NCBI GenBank assembly: GCA_000226015.1
Contig: JH152800.1
Span: forward strand, 16,254-36,394
Direction: 5' to 3'
DNA length: 20,141 nt
DNA from: Mnemiopsis leidyi
Lineage: Eukaryota; Ctenophora; Tentaculata; Lobata; Bolinopsidae
Position numbers and translations under genes: made by a program. Below, piece by piece: positions 1-7,822 of this stretch (within the stretch, counting starts at the first letter, position 1; every line of letters starts with the position of its first letter). The notes under the pieces are model-generated. The model did no database searches, was not told the DNA's origin, and worked only from the letters and a program-made list of their open reading frames with translations.

Positions 1-323
1 TAACTGTGAACTGAAGTTACCTGTTTATAGTAGGATGATAACTGTGAACTAAAGTTACCTGTTTATAGTAGGATGATAACTGTGAACTAAAGTTACTTGT
101 TTATAGTAGGATGATAACTGTGAACTAAAGTTACTATGTTTATTGTAGGATGATAACTGTGAACTAAAGTTACCTGTTTATAGTAGGACGAAAACTGTGA
201 ACTAAAGTTACCTGTTTATAGTAGAATGATAGCTGTGAACTAAAGTTACCTGGTTATAGTAGGATGATAACTCTGAACTAAAGTTACCTGTTTATAGTAG
301 GATGATAACTGTGAACTAAAGTT
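1..323 (-). repeat. 38-bp minisatellite carrying repeated 5' splice sites
   Basis: There are eight full copies (starts at 1, 39, 77, 115, 154, 192, 230 and 268; the fourth is 39 bp) plus an 18-base partial copy to 323. On the plus strand each begins TAACTGTGAACTAAAGTTAC. On the minus strand, the sense strand of COG1, each unit is GT plus the 36-nt tail of coding exon 7. Almost every unit therefore contains CAG/GTAACT, a good 5' splice site. The copies at 77 and 115 weaken it (CAAGTAAC and ATAGTAAC). The array continues past the left edge. Confidence 0.95.
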
Positions 324-398
324 GGGAGATGTCTCGTTATAGATTGTAGTCCTGTTTCCTGTTTGAACGCGTTACTGACCACCTCCATCGTTGTTACA
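288..398 (-). CDS. COG1: COG1 coding exon 7, 3' end shared with a minisatellite
   Basis: The acceptor is CTGTCCAG (AG at 400-399). It encodes VTTMEVVSNAFKQETGLQSI and RHLPTLVHSYHPTIN, which aligns without gaps to the HLPASIVEFQPTLR segment of vertebrate COG1. The last 36 bases (323-288) are the first copy of the 38-bp repeat that fills the following intron. The first donor, CAG/GTAACT at 287-286, leaves the exon in phase 2. Reading through this donor gives AGG TAA, an immediate stop, so use of any downstream donor copy would truncate the protein. Confidence 0.78.
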
Positions 399-2816
399 CT
401 GGACAGATAGTAGCGTAATAAAATCAAAAAAATACAAAAGTTCACATTATGTAACGTATATTGGTCAAATTACATTAATAAAACTGATTGAGTTTTGACT
501 TTAATTAATGTTGGATTAACACAAAAAGTATTATAACACTTGAAATAAGTTTAACTTAAAATGGTAGAAAAACAAATTGAACAAACGATAAGGATTGTTT
601 TACTTGTGACAGAGATGTTTCAGTTTGTCTGTGACACGATTACTAGCGACCAGGTTGTTGTGAACCAGATCCAGTGTACAGATTATACTCTCAACACACT
701 GGAATTATAACTGCAATAATTGCTAAACCTCTAAGATCAGGATGACAATTGAAATCCCGTCATGACTCAATGCTTTCTTTCATAAAGATGACGAAATCGA
801 TATCAAATCAAGACTACTGGAAATATTTAAAAATCAAAAATTCAATCTCTGAACACAAAACCGGAACAACAAGAGAGACTTACATCAGCAAGCTGGCTGC
901 GCACACTGCCCCCTGCCGTGAGGAGCTGCGCGACAGCGCTGCGACGCGCGTCCAACACTTCTCTAACCAGGGCGGCTAGGTCGGCTCCCTCCAGGAGAAT
1001 GACAGTGCAGATACACTCGGTAAACTGGTCGTCTGAAACACTTACTCCTCCCAGCGTAGTCCTGCATCCCTGAGTTAGTTGCTATGTAACAGTGTTAGTT
1101 GCTATGTCAGAGTGTTAGTTGCTATGTTACAGTGTTAGTTGCTATGTTACAGTGTTAGTTGCTATTTCACAGTCTTATTTGCTATGTAACAGTGTTAGTT
1201 TCTATGTAACAGTGTTAGTTGCTATTTCAGAGTGTTAGTTGCTATGTCAGAGTCTTATTTGCTATGTAACAGTGTTAGTTGCTATGTCACAGTCTTATTT
1301 GCTATGTAACAGTGTTAGTTGCTATGTCAGAGTGTTAGTTGCTATGTAACAGTGTTAGTTGCTTATGTCAGAGTGTTAGTTGCTATGTAACAGTGTTAGT
1401 TACTATGTTACAGTGTTAGTTGCTATGTCACAGTCTTATTTGCTATGTTACAGTGTTAGTTGCTATGTCAGAGTGTTAGTTGCTATGTAACAGTGTTAGT
1501 TGCTATGTTACAGTGTTAGTTGCTATGTCACAGTGTTAGTTGCTTTGTTACAGTATCCGTTGCTATGTTACAGTGTTAGTTGCTATGTTACAGATTTAGT
1601 TGCTTTGTTACAGTGTTAGTTGCTATGTAACAGTGTAAGTTGCTGTGTTACAGTGTTAGTTGCTATGTTACAGTGTTAGTTGCTGTGTTACAGTGCGAGT
1701 TGCTGTGTTACCGTGATGTAGTCAGGTTGTGTGGTTGCCATATGAATAGTGTAACGGTACAAAGTTACAACTACAAAATATGTAGCAACAACTACAAAAT
1801 ATGTAGTCTTAGAGATTCAGAGAGATTCAATCAAAGAGATTTGATTTAGAAAAAAAACATAATCAACGTGGCCAATCAATATTGAGTAATGATTTAGGGA
1901 AATACAGAGTGATTTGAGAAACAAACCTGTAGGATGGAAGGTTTGAAGTGAGAGATAGCACCCCACTGCTGGGCTAGCACGGGGAACTGTGTGAGGTGCT
2001 GTGATGCTGCACCGTTACCAATGTGCAGATTTGTAACTATGTGTCGCGACAGGAGATAGAGCTGCCCAGCTGCCGGTGTGAGGTGTTAAGGAATTTTAAT
2101 TTCTTGAGGAACATTTAAGTAAGAAATTCTTGAAATATCAAACTTTAATTTGAAATGACGTTATTAACAAAATATACCGATTAAGAATTGCTTATTCTCC
2201 ATTGCATTCCATATCTTTTCTGGGGTATCAACTAGGAGTTTCATCTGACTAGCAATGCTCCAAAATTCTTCTTTTTTACTATGTTCCTCCTCCTTTTCAA
2301 CAGAGGAGACACGCTCTGAAGGAAGCAAACCTGTCATTACCAACTTCTTAAACCAGAAATATGTTACAATCAGTATTGTTACAAACTGCATAATACAACA
2401 AGCCTCTCATTACCGAGTTTACAAGAGGTCTGTATTGAGTCTAGCGTGGTTCTGATGTCTTTGACGGTGTTCTCCATCTCAGCAATTGTATCAGCAGTGT
2501 TTATCAACTCTCTATATCTCTCTCCTACCATGGTCCGCAGCTCACTCTTTTTGCTTTCTATGTCACGCTGGATTTTCTTGAAGTTTCTTTGTATTTCATT
2601 TACTCTGCAATTTAACTTATCAATGACTATTAAAAGTGCGACTTTAAATCTTATGAACATGATTATATAAAATATAGGACAAAAATGCAATTTAAATTCT
2701 TACGTATACTGAGAAAACAGCTCTTCAGGGCTGAGCAAATCAGGTTGTGACAAAACAGAGGATTGAGAAACCAGGTGCTTCCTCTGGCCTGGTACAGTGG
2801 CAGGAGTCATTCTTCC
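288..2816 (-). CDS. COG1: COG1, conserved oligomeric Golgi complex subunit 1, 5' part of gene (seven coding exons)
   Basis: COG1 is a lobe-A subunit of the eight-subunit COG tether, which acts on the cytosolic face of the Golgi in retrograde vesicle docking and so maintains glycosylation enzymes. Seven minus-strand exons join in frame: 2810-2704, 2604-2414, 2315-2178, 2069-1927, 1069-884, 698-604 and 398-288 (971 nt, 323 codons plus 2 nt). Every intron is GT..AG and all phases agree. The hallmark is KKSELRTMVGERYREL, which closely matches the N-terminal helix of vertebrate COG1 (KKEELRQMVGERYRDL as I recall it), followed by a PEKIW motif and HLP...PTI. Vertebrate COG1 is about 980 residues, so roughly the first third is here and the rest lies beyond the left edge. 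The family call rests on remembered homologues, not a search. Neighbouring transposons and minisatellites say nothing about function. Confidence 0.9.
604..698 (-). CDS. COG1: COG1 coding exon 6
   Basis: A short exon of 95 nt: acceptor ATTCCAG (AG at 700-699), phase 0 entry, donor GTAAAA at 603, phase 2 exit. It encodes VESIICTLDLVHNNLV followed by NRVTDKLKHLCH. It fills the position of the ICSLVELLATTLKQAH helix in vertebrate COG1. Support comes from phase continuity on both sides and weak similarity rather than a strong motif. Confidence 0.72.
884..1069 (-). CDS. COG1: COG1 coding exon 5
   Basis: It is 62 codons long, phase 0 at both ends, with acceptor AACTCAG and donor GTAAGT. It encodes GCRTTLGGVSVSDDQ, then FTECICTVILLEGADLAALV, then VRSQLAD. 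This parallels the GVSDQAVAEALCSIMLLEE stretch of vertebrate COG1. GC content is clearly higher than in the flanks, as expected for exon in AT-rich intron. Its acceptor lies directly at the edge of the 20-bp tandem array. Confidence 0.85.
1075..1710 (-). repeat. 20-bp minisatellite in COG1 intron 4
   Basis: About 31 head-to-tail copies of GTTAGTTGCTATGTAACAGT (plus strand) stay in 20-bp register except for one inserted base near 1364. Variants are limited: the GTAAC position alternates among TAAC, TCAG, TTAC and TCAC, and AGTGTTAGTT sometimes becomes AGTCTTATTT. A 40-bp higher-order pattern is suggested around 1241-1320. Read in the sense of COG1, each copy holds AACTAAC, which resembles a branch-point sequence. 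The array ends at the exon 5 acceptor. The open frame inside it is a repeat artefact. Confidence 0.95.
1711..1926. other. remainder of COG1 intron 4
   Basis: Non-repetitive intron sequence between the 20-bp array and exon 4. It contains a short local duplication, ACAACTACAAAATATGTAG, seen twice around 1767-1806. Nothing else is recognised. Confidence 0.6.
1927..2069 (-). CDS. COG1: COG1 coding exon 4
   Basis: The acceptor is CACCGGCAG and the donor is GTTTGT after CTACAG. It encodes AGQLYLLSRHIVTNLH and ends AISHFKPSILQ, corresponding to the TQLYLLCCHL and AASHFRSTIL parts of vertebrate COG1. It enters with two bases completing a codon and leaves in phase 0. It was too broken by introns to stand out as an open frame and was found by reading the minus strand between neighbouring exons. 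Confidence 0.85.
2178..2315 (-). CDS. COG1: COG1 coding exon 3
   Basis: It encodes a Glu/Lys-rich linker (VEKEEEHSKKEE) and then FWSIASQMKLLVDTPEKIW, matching the SMAAQIKLLLEIPEKIW region of vertebrate COG1. The chosen acceptor is CCTTCAG (AG at 2317-2316) because a pyrimidine tract precedes it. An AG 15 bases upstream is also in frame and would add five residues, so either or both may be used. The donor is GTATAT at 2177. The preceding intron is 98 bp. Confidence 0.88.
2414..2604 (-). CDS. COG1: COG1 coding exon 2 (conserved N-terminal helix)
   Basis: The acceptor is TTGCAG (AG at 2606-2605) and the donor is GTAATG at 2413. The exon enters in phase 2 and leaves with one base. It encodes VNEIQRNFKKIQRDIESK, then KSELRTMVGERYRELINTAD and TIAEMENTVKDIRTTLDSIQ. 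This is the most conserved part of COG1 and belongs to the long helical bundle through which lobe-A subunits associate. The intron before it is only 99 bp. Confidence 0.9.
2704..2816 (-). CDS. COG1: COG1 coding exon 1 (with start codon)
   Basis: On the minus strand a T-rich tract ending TTTATAG (2818-2817 is the AG) precedes GGAAGA and then ATG at 2810-2808. This implies a further upstream 5' UTR exon not identified here. The exon encodes 35 residues beginning MTPATVPGQRKHLV and ending LLSPEELFSQY plus two bases. It ends at 2704 before the donor GTAAG. The ATG is preferred because the distance from it to the conserved helix is close to that in vertebrate COG1. The frame is also open upstream through GGAAGA to the acceptor, so an extra coding exon cannot be excluded. 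Confidence 0.8.
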
Positions 2817-2925
2817 CTATAAATGAAACAAAAAAGTTAATAAAACAAAAGTTTAATTTTACTAGCAGTGTAATCAATCAATAAAATATTATCACCTACA
2901 ATATTTAGTCTGATATAGCAAAAAC

Positions 2926-3870
2926 TGTTTCTGCAAAGATTTTGTGATTTTTCGATCGACCATATAACAACGATATGTTGATCTGTGTTCTATGTACTTT
3001 GATTGGATTTAAAGGAGGAATTAGTTTGGGACGATTTGTTTGGACAAGCAAAAATTTAACTGGAGAACGGATAATAAACTGGTTAGATTGACAGAAGTAT
3101 CTTGAAATGCTTGAAAGGAGGTCATATATTTATGCCCAAATATGAACGCGTAAGTGTGTTTGTCTAAATGCTTGATTTGTTGTAACTTGCATCCTGATCA
3201 ACTTTTCTGATGCGTTTATAAAAAGGAAGCGGTATGTTTTTATTCAGTCTATGATATCCTGAGACCCACTGCCGCACAGGTTTACTTAGTCTTTTCACGT
3301 TGTCTGAGCCAAACACCTTGTCTATTATATAAAGTCTGAAATTGGGAAAAGTTCTGTCTGGAAACAATTTTTGATTTTTCAAACGGCCATAAGTTGAGCT
3401 GTGTTTTGTGCATTTTGATCAAAGGAGTAAGTTTGGTATGAGTTGTGTTTGACAAGCAAAGAATTGAACCGTCAAAGAAATTATAAAGTTTTTAGATTGG
3501 CTTAAGAACATAATTATGAACTCGTGACAGACGTTTTTGTTCCGTCTGTAAACAATCAAAATTTGTGGGTGCTATGCCATACATGTATTGTAGTTATGCG
3601 CACCTGTACGTGCAACATTGGATGTGTGTTGGATAAGGTATTTAAAATCAAATTGTAGTAATGATCTGATTATTAATGTTTTTTGATACTAGGATAAGAA
3701 GGAGGTGGTATGTTTATGTCCAAATATGGATGAATGTTGGTTTGAATGCTTTATTTGTTGTAACTTGTATCCTGATTAATGGTAAAATTGGGAGAAATAC
3801 GTTATTTTGAACTCCCATGACAGACATTTTTCGTCTGTCTGTAATTGATCAAAATTTGTGGTTGCTTTTC
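2926..3870. repeat. diverged direct repeats with small hairpins
   Basis: Three kinds of block recur at roughly 70-80 percent identity by eye. Block Z is at about 2926-3110 and 3350-3510 (GATTTTTC...CCATA, then AAGGAG...TTTGG). Block Y is at 3111-3200 and 3694-3780 (GGAGG...TTTATG.CCAAATATG, then TTTGTTGTAACTTG). Block X is at 3512-3568 and 3804-3861 (GAACTC..TGACAGAC, then TCAAAATTTGTGG). Each X block contains an inverted repeat ACAGAC...GTCTGT. The blocks appear in mosaic order, as in nested or tandemly duplicated non-autonomous transposons. No coding sequence is seen. Confidence 0.65.
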
Positions 3871-4690
3871 ATTTGATCTGTATGTATGACCTTGCTTCTC
3901 AAAGCTAGTCGGTTGTGGGAGTGGGGCTGTTTGGGTGTACATTTGACAATGACCTTTTCACATTCATGTTCATTAATTATTGTCTTATTCAGTTTTTAGA
4001 AAGATCAGGGCATGAATATTTTTATCTGTGCTAGGGTGTTAATACTGCATAAAAATTGTCTTATGAAAAGCTTTAAATGCGGGTCTTTTATATAGTTTCC
4101 ACACAGGACAGAGAAAGAAAGACCTGCTGTTCTGAACAGAATAGTCAAAATAATTTTAATTAAAAGCCAAGTGTTTCTGCGATATGACTTTTGAGTAATC
4201 TTATCATTTTACTCTATCCTTGGTTAAGTTGATTCTAGAACACTCTTTCCTGCTGTATTTGTACTGTGTAAGTAACTACCAAATATTAAGATTAGACCCA
4301 AGGCTGGATTGTGACTGATCGCGAATCATCTATTAACGTAGTATCTGCACTTGCAGTCATGGGAAAGCAAAACTGCTCCCCGTAAGGACTGCAGAAATTG
4401 AACTCCCCTGAACACCCATTGACTGGCAAGTATAATGGCGTCTTTAAGCAGTGTTGAAAATTAAGTTTGTTACTTGGGTGGGATCAAGAATCAAATGCTC
4501 AGTGACAGATATATTTGTTACACCTGTACCCAGGCTTTTACAGTTATACTGAAGGGGCTCCTGGAAGATTCTACATCTTTTAACGGAGACCCTCCTCACT
4601 TAACCCTCAATCACGGTTTCCTGGTCATTTGGCTGAGTCAACCGAAGAAGATTGCATAGGCAAATGCTCTTAGCGCACTCCTCTAGGATT
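3871..4690. other. intergenic sequence, no gene recognised
   Basis: AT-rich sequence without a convincing exon. A 61-codon open frame (4474-4659) has no recognisable features and may lie in the body of the minus-strand SINE whose head is at 4695-4775. The SINE's 3' boundary could not be located. Confidence 0.4.
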
Positions 4691-4694
4691 GACG

Positions 4695-4775
4695 GAACTG
4701 GGAATGGAACCCCTGATCTTCTGCGTAGAAAGTCGGGGTAGATACCACTACACCACCAACCACTACACCACCATC
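4695..4775 (-). repeat. tRNA-derived SINE head with RNA polymerase III promoter boxes
   Basis: On the minus strand the A box TGGTGTAGTGG lies at 4756-4742 and a B box GGTTCCATTCC (one change from GGTTCGANTCC) lies within 4712-4700, about 30 bases apart as in tRNA genes. The anticodon arm between them does not fold cleanly, so this is a tRNA-like SINE promoter, not a functional tRNA. The A-box segment GGTGGTGTAGTGGT is duplicated in tandem (second copy about 4772-4759). A perfect small palindrome, TTAGGAATG G CATTCCTAA, sits just outside at about 4791-4810. Confidence 0.6.
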
Positions 4776-5103
4776 AACCAAGTTGAGAATTTAGGAATGG
4801 CATTCCTAATCAAAATTGAAGTAGTTTAAGCACTATAAGTAAGTTCAAGTAGCCAGATAAAACCTAATCATTCATCTCAGTAAAAGTTGTGTTAAATCTC
4901 TCTCGATTAACTGGTAGTCAATCTTGGCTACTTTTTTGCTCCATTAATAGAGTGCTCACTTATATTCCTAGCCATCCCTAACGCGCTTCCTGACTCTTGG
5001 CATGTACTCCTGGAGATTCCTAACTTGACTACTCCAAGGAATGGGCTAGTCCAAAGACTAGCCATAGTAGCAAGCATTCAAATAATATGCAATTGGTGCA
5101 GGG

Positions 5104-5140
5104 GCAGCTAAAGAACGTTAGACGGATATCATCTCGTCAA
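5104..5140 (-). repeat. half-copy of the foldback element at 7444-7564
   Basis: GGCAGCTAAAG followed by GACGGATATCATCTCGTCAA is the reverse complement of the left arm at 7444-7482, with a small deletion. The run GACGGATATCATCTCGTCAAA is identical in the two places. Only one arm is present. It ends 10 bases before the mariner element. Confidence 0.75.
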
Positions 5141-5152
5141 AACACATATCTA

Positions 5153-6468
5153 TAATTGTGTTCGAAAAAGATTGTCAGTGAGCGTTTTATTCCAAAAGTA
5201 AAAGTCTGAGTAAAATTTCGTAACCAGGATCGGTTTTATCAGACAATTTTAGGTAAAGATAAGTGATTTTTAGGATAAGGGTTGACCTTAAACAGCCCTT
5301 TAAGCTAAGCTTTTTGATTTTATTTCCTACTTCTGCTGAATGAGATGAATCGTGATTTTCGTTTCAATGTTTTGATTCGACACAAGATGGGTCTATCTGC
5401 TGCAGACATTCATAGTGAGCTCGTAGCGGTTCACGGGGATGCTAGCCCTAATGAAAGGAATGTTTTCTGTTGGATCTCAGATATCTTGAATGGTCGATTT
5501 AACCAGGAAAAGAGGACAAGCCCTGGTAGACCAATTGTGACCTGTACCACTGAAGCAGTCAGGAAAGTAAAGCGAATAAAAACTCAAAACTCATGATTAT
5601 CATGCACTGATATTGCCTAACGACTTTCTATACCAAAGACATGCGCTTTTGATATTCTAACTAAGAATCTTATCCTCAGAAACGTGCATGCCTTCTGGGT
5701 ACCTCATTTTTTGTCAGTGGGCAACAAAACAGCTTGGGTGGCATGTTGCAGAGCGTTACTTGAGCTGTTTAACACCAAGGGTCTGCAGTTTATGGGGTCG
5801 AACTATGTCATTGAAGACAAACCTTGGTTTTTGTATTGTGGTCTCAAAAGTACAATGGAAGAGTTTGGATTGGCAAAAAAGACCCGAAACCGACAGATGT
5901 GAGTCAAAGTTAACCTCAAACAAGAAAACAATGGGTTTAATCAGGTTCACTTGCAAGCCTAAAAGATTTTCAGTATCTGTGATGCACCAAGGTACAACTA
6001 TTGATGCCACCACTATGATTAAGTACCTAAATGACACATCTCAAAGGTTTATGTGCCTCAAAACACACAAACATTCTGTGAAAAAAATCACACCTCAATG
6101 GACCATGCGAATCTCTCTCAGCCACTATTTTGCAAGATTATCATAAACAGAACGGAATCTCAGTTGTTCACCAGGCACCCTATTCTCCAGTTTCAGACCT
6201 TCTTGACGGATATATGTTAAGAGAAATCAAGCAGGACCTTAGAAATTATGTTTTAACGGCCCAGAAGATGTCAAGGCCGCCTTCAGCAGAGCATAAGACT
6301 GATGTCAGAAAACATCCTGATGGACCAACTTAAGAAGCTGTGTGACCACTGAGAACGTGTAACTGAAATTAATGGAGATCATGTTTCCCAAATACATTAA
6401 AATTTTCCACCATTTTACTATATCAGCTCCTTTATTCGACTACTGACAATCTTTTTCGAACAACCTAA
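5153..6468 (+). mobile_element. mariner-type DNA transposon (inactive), 1316 bp
   Basis: Terminal inverted repeats of about 27 bp lie at 5153-5179 and 6442-6468. Both contain TGTTCGAAAAAGATTGTCAG in inverse orientation, and the right end reads TTAGGTTGTTCG from the outside, a start typical of mariner elements. A TA target-site duplication flanks the element (5151-5152 and 6469-6470). Length and organisation fit mariner (about 1.3 kb, one transposase gene). The coding region is broken, so the copy is dead, but the ends are well preserved. Confidence 0.92.
5345..6333 (+). pseudogene. mariner transposase pseudogene
   Basis: The open part from 5345 encodes an N-terminal helix-turn-helix: FRFNVLIRHKMGLSAADIHS, then GRFNQEKRTSPGRP, the usual SGRP/PGRP linker. 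In-frame stops follow at 5594 (TGA) and about 5618 (TAA). The frame continues with the mariner WVPH.L motif (HAFWVPHFL, about 5686) and a degraded first catalytic Asp region (VIEDKPWFLY). After a stop at 5900 the frame shifts (PKRFSVSVMHQGTTIDA), and near 6085 it shifts again to HQAPYSPVSDLLDGYML, the third catalytic Asp region. The second Asp region survives as DHAN in yet another frame. An intact mariner transposase is about 340-350 residues; this one is recognisable along its length but non-functional. Confidence 0.88.
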
Positions 6469-6470
6469 TA

Positions 6471-6920
6471 TTAATTGTAGCAGTAGTTGAATTTTAATTT
6501 TCAATACAATAGTTTGTCAGACTCTTACAGATACATAAAGTAAACTTTTGCTGCAAGACCCAGGCCCAGCAAAATCTTTATCCTTTATATTGAAAGAATG
6601 TGGTAGGAAAATGATAGCTGAGCAAAATCGAATAGTAACGAGCGTATGAAGTACAAAGAATGAATAAAACCAAATGACCAAATGTAAATAATCTAGTTTT
6701 CAAGTCACTGTTACAGGAAGATGCGTTATCGAGAATTCGAATTGAATTAAAGTGGAAAATCTAACCCAATCTCCGTAAAATTTCGAACGAACACAGCTCA
6801 GAAAAATTTTTAGCAGTTGCCAGTTAATTATCTTACTGTTGCAAAACAGTCACAGCCCGAACAAAACTACGTGTTACACCCATGGCCATAAATGTAGGAT
6901 AGCGCTCGATTTTTCAAAAT
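6471..6920. other. intergenic sequence, nothing recognised
   Basis: AT-rich DNA to the right of the mariner element. There is no exon-like open frame and no match to the second arm of the foldback element. Confidence 0.4.
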
Positions 6921-6924
6921 TTGA

Positions 6925-7694
6925 TGAGGGTCGGACAAAGTCAAACAAACGATCGCGATAATTTTTAAATACTCGTTAAATTGCTTTCAAACACCAGTTT
7001 TTACTTACTTTTCACTCACTCACTGGCATTTTATTTTGTACTTATTTTGCTCATCTGTTAGATCATAAAAATGCTGTCATGCACTATCATCGTTGATCGC
7101 ACAAGAGCTTTTTTGAATTGCGTGTGCATGCGCGCGTCGCACATTTTTTCGGAGATTTTATTTGGAAAAGGTTGACGGTTGATTTTAGTTGCCTGTACTG
7201 CAGGGGACCTTAGTTTTGTTACCGCGCGCCGCAGCGTCCGGTAAAATTTTAGCTGCGTACGGCCTCCGTTCACTTGACAAAGTGCTCATGCTTACGCCGC
7301 GCGCGCGGCAGCAGCTGCTACGCGCAAAAGGGTTTTGGTTAGAGCAACAGCTGCCGTGTGCGTAAGCACATGGGTAGGCGCATTTAAACTTTAATACATC
7401 GGGACTAAAACATATGTACTGTGAATTTTGTCGCGCGGTGATATTTGACGAGATGATATCCGTCTACCGTTCAGCTTTAGCTGCGTGAGTCGGGTATCAC
7501 CGCAACAAGGTGATATCCGACTGATATCGCAGCTAAGAGCTGAACGATACATAATCTCGTCAAAAATGTTTAAATTCTACCTTTCCGATCAAACTCAAGG
7601 AGGATTAAAAATATAATGTGCAAATTTTGTTGTACAGCAGCGCGCACCCTCCCGTCATTTTATTCTCGCTTCGAATGAGGGTCGGACAAAGTCA
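6925..7694. repeat. repeat patch bounded by a 19-bp direct repeat, with CpG-rich core
   Basis: TGAGGGTCGGACAAAGTCA occurs at 6925-6943 and again at 7676-7694, each followed by one variable base and ACAAA. Between them lies an unusually CpG-rich stretch (about 7120-7335, with runs such as CGCGCGTCGC and GCCGCGCGCGCGGC) and then a 121-bp foldback element. This suggests nested non-autonomous DNA transposons. No coding potential is seen; the 71-codon minus-strand frame at 7058-7273 is a by-product of GC-rich sequence. Confidence 0.5.
7444..7564. mobile_element. 121-bp foldback (MITE-like) element
   Basis: Nearly the whole segment is an imperfect inverted repeat. It starts TTTGACGAGATGATATCCGT and ends ATAATCTCGTCAAA. 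Inside, CGTTCAGCTTTAGCTGCG pairs with CGCAGCTAAGAGCTGAACG, and GTCGGGTATCACC pairs with GGTGATATCCGAC around a loop GCAACAA (about 7504-7510). A partial second copy at 5104-5140 shows that it is dispersed. It encodes nothing. Confidence 0.8.
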
Positions 7695-7822
7695 GACAAA
7701 AATTTTGTACCATTCACGTCACACGTGAAACTCACAACATGCTGTTAAATGATTGATCACTACTTAGTAACACTTTGTCACAGCTTAGTCTTGTTAAACA
7801 TATTGTGTGCATTCTGATGCAT

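Noticed and set aside
749-979. 76-codon plus-strand open frame
   Set aside because: It is antisense to COG1 exon 5 and flanking intron, which has better splice and homology support.
1075-1710. CRISPR array or other repeat-spacer system
   Set aside because: The repeats are contiguous with no spacers and the context is an animal intron.
1640-1849. 69-codon plus-strand open frame
   Set aside because: It reads through the 20-bp minisatellite and then intron; its Leu/Val/Cys pattern is the repeat translated. It lies inside COG1 intron 4.
4474-4659. 61-codon plus-strand frame
   Set aside because: It has no splice context and no recognisable features, and lies in the likely body of a minus-strand SINE.
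4695-4775. Functional tRNA gene on the minus strand
   Set aside because: A and B boxes are present, but the anticodon arm does not pair properly and the acceptor stem cannot be closed, so it is a SINE head.
6925-7694. LTR retrotransposon with short LTRs
   Set aside because: Only 19 bp are shared between the ends, with no primer-binding site, polypurine tract or coding sequence.
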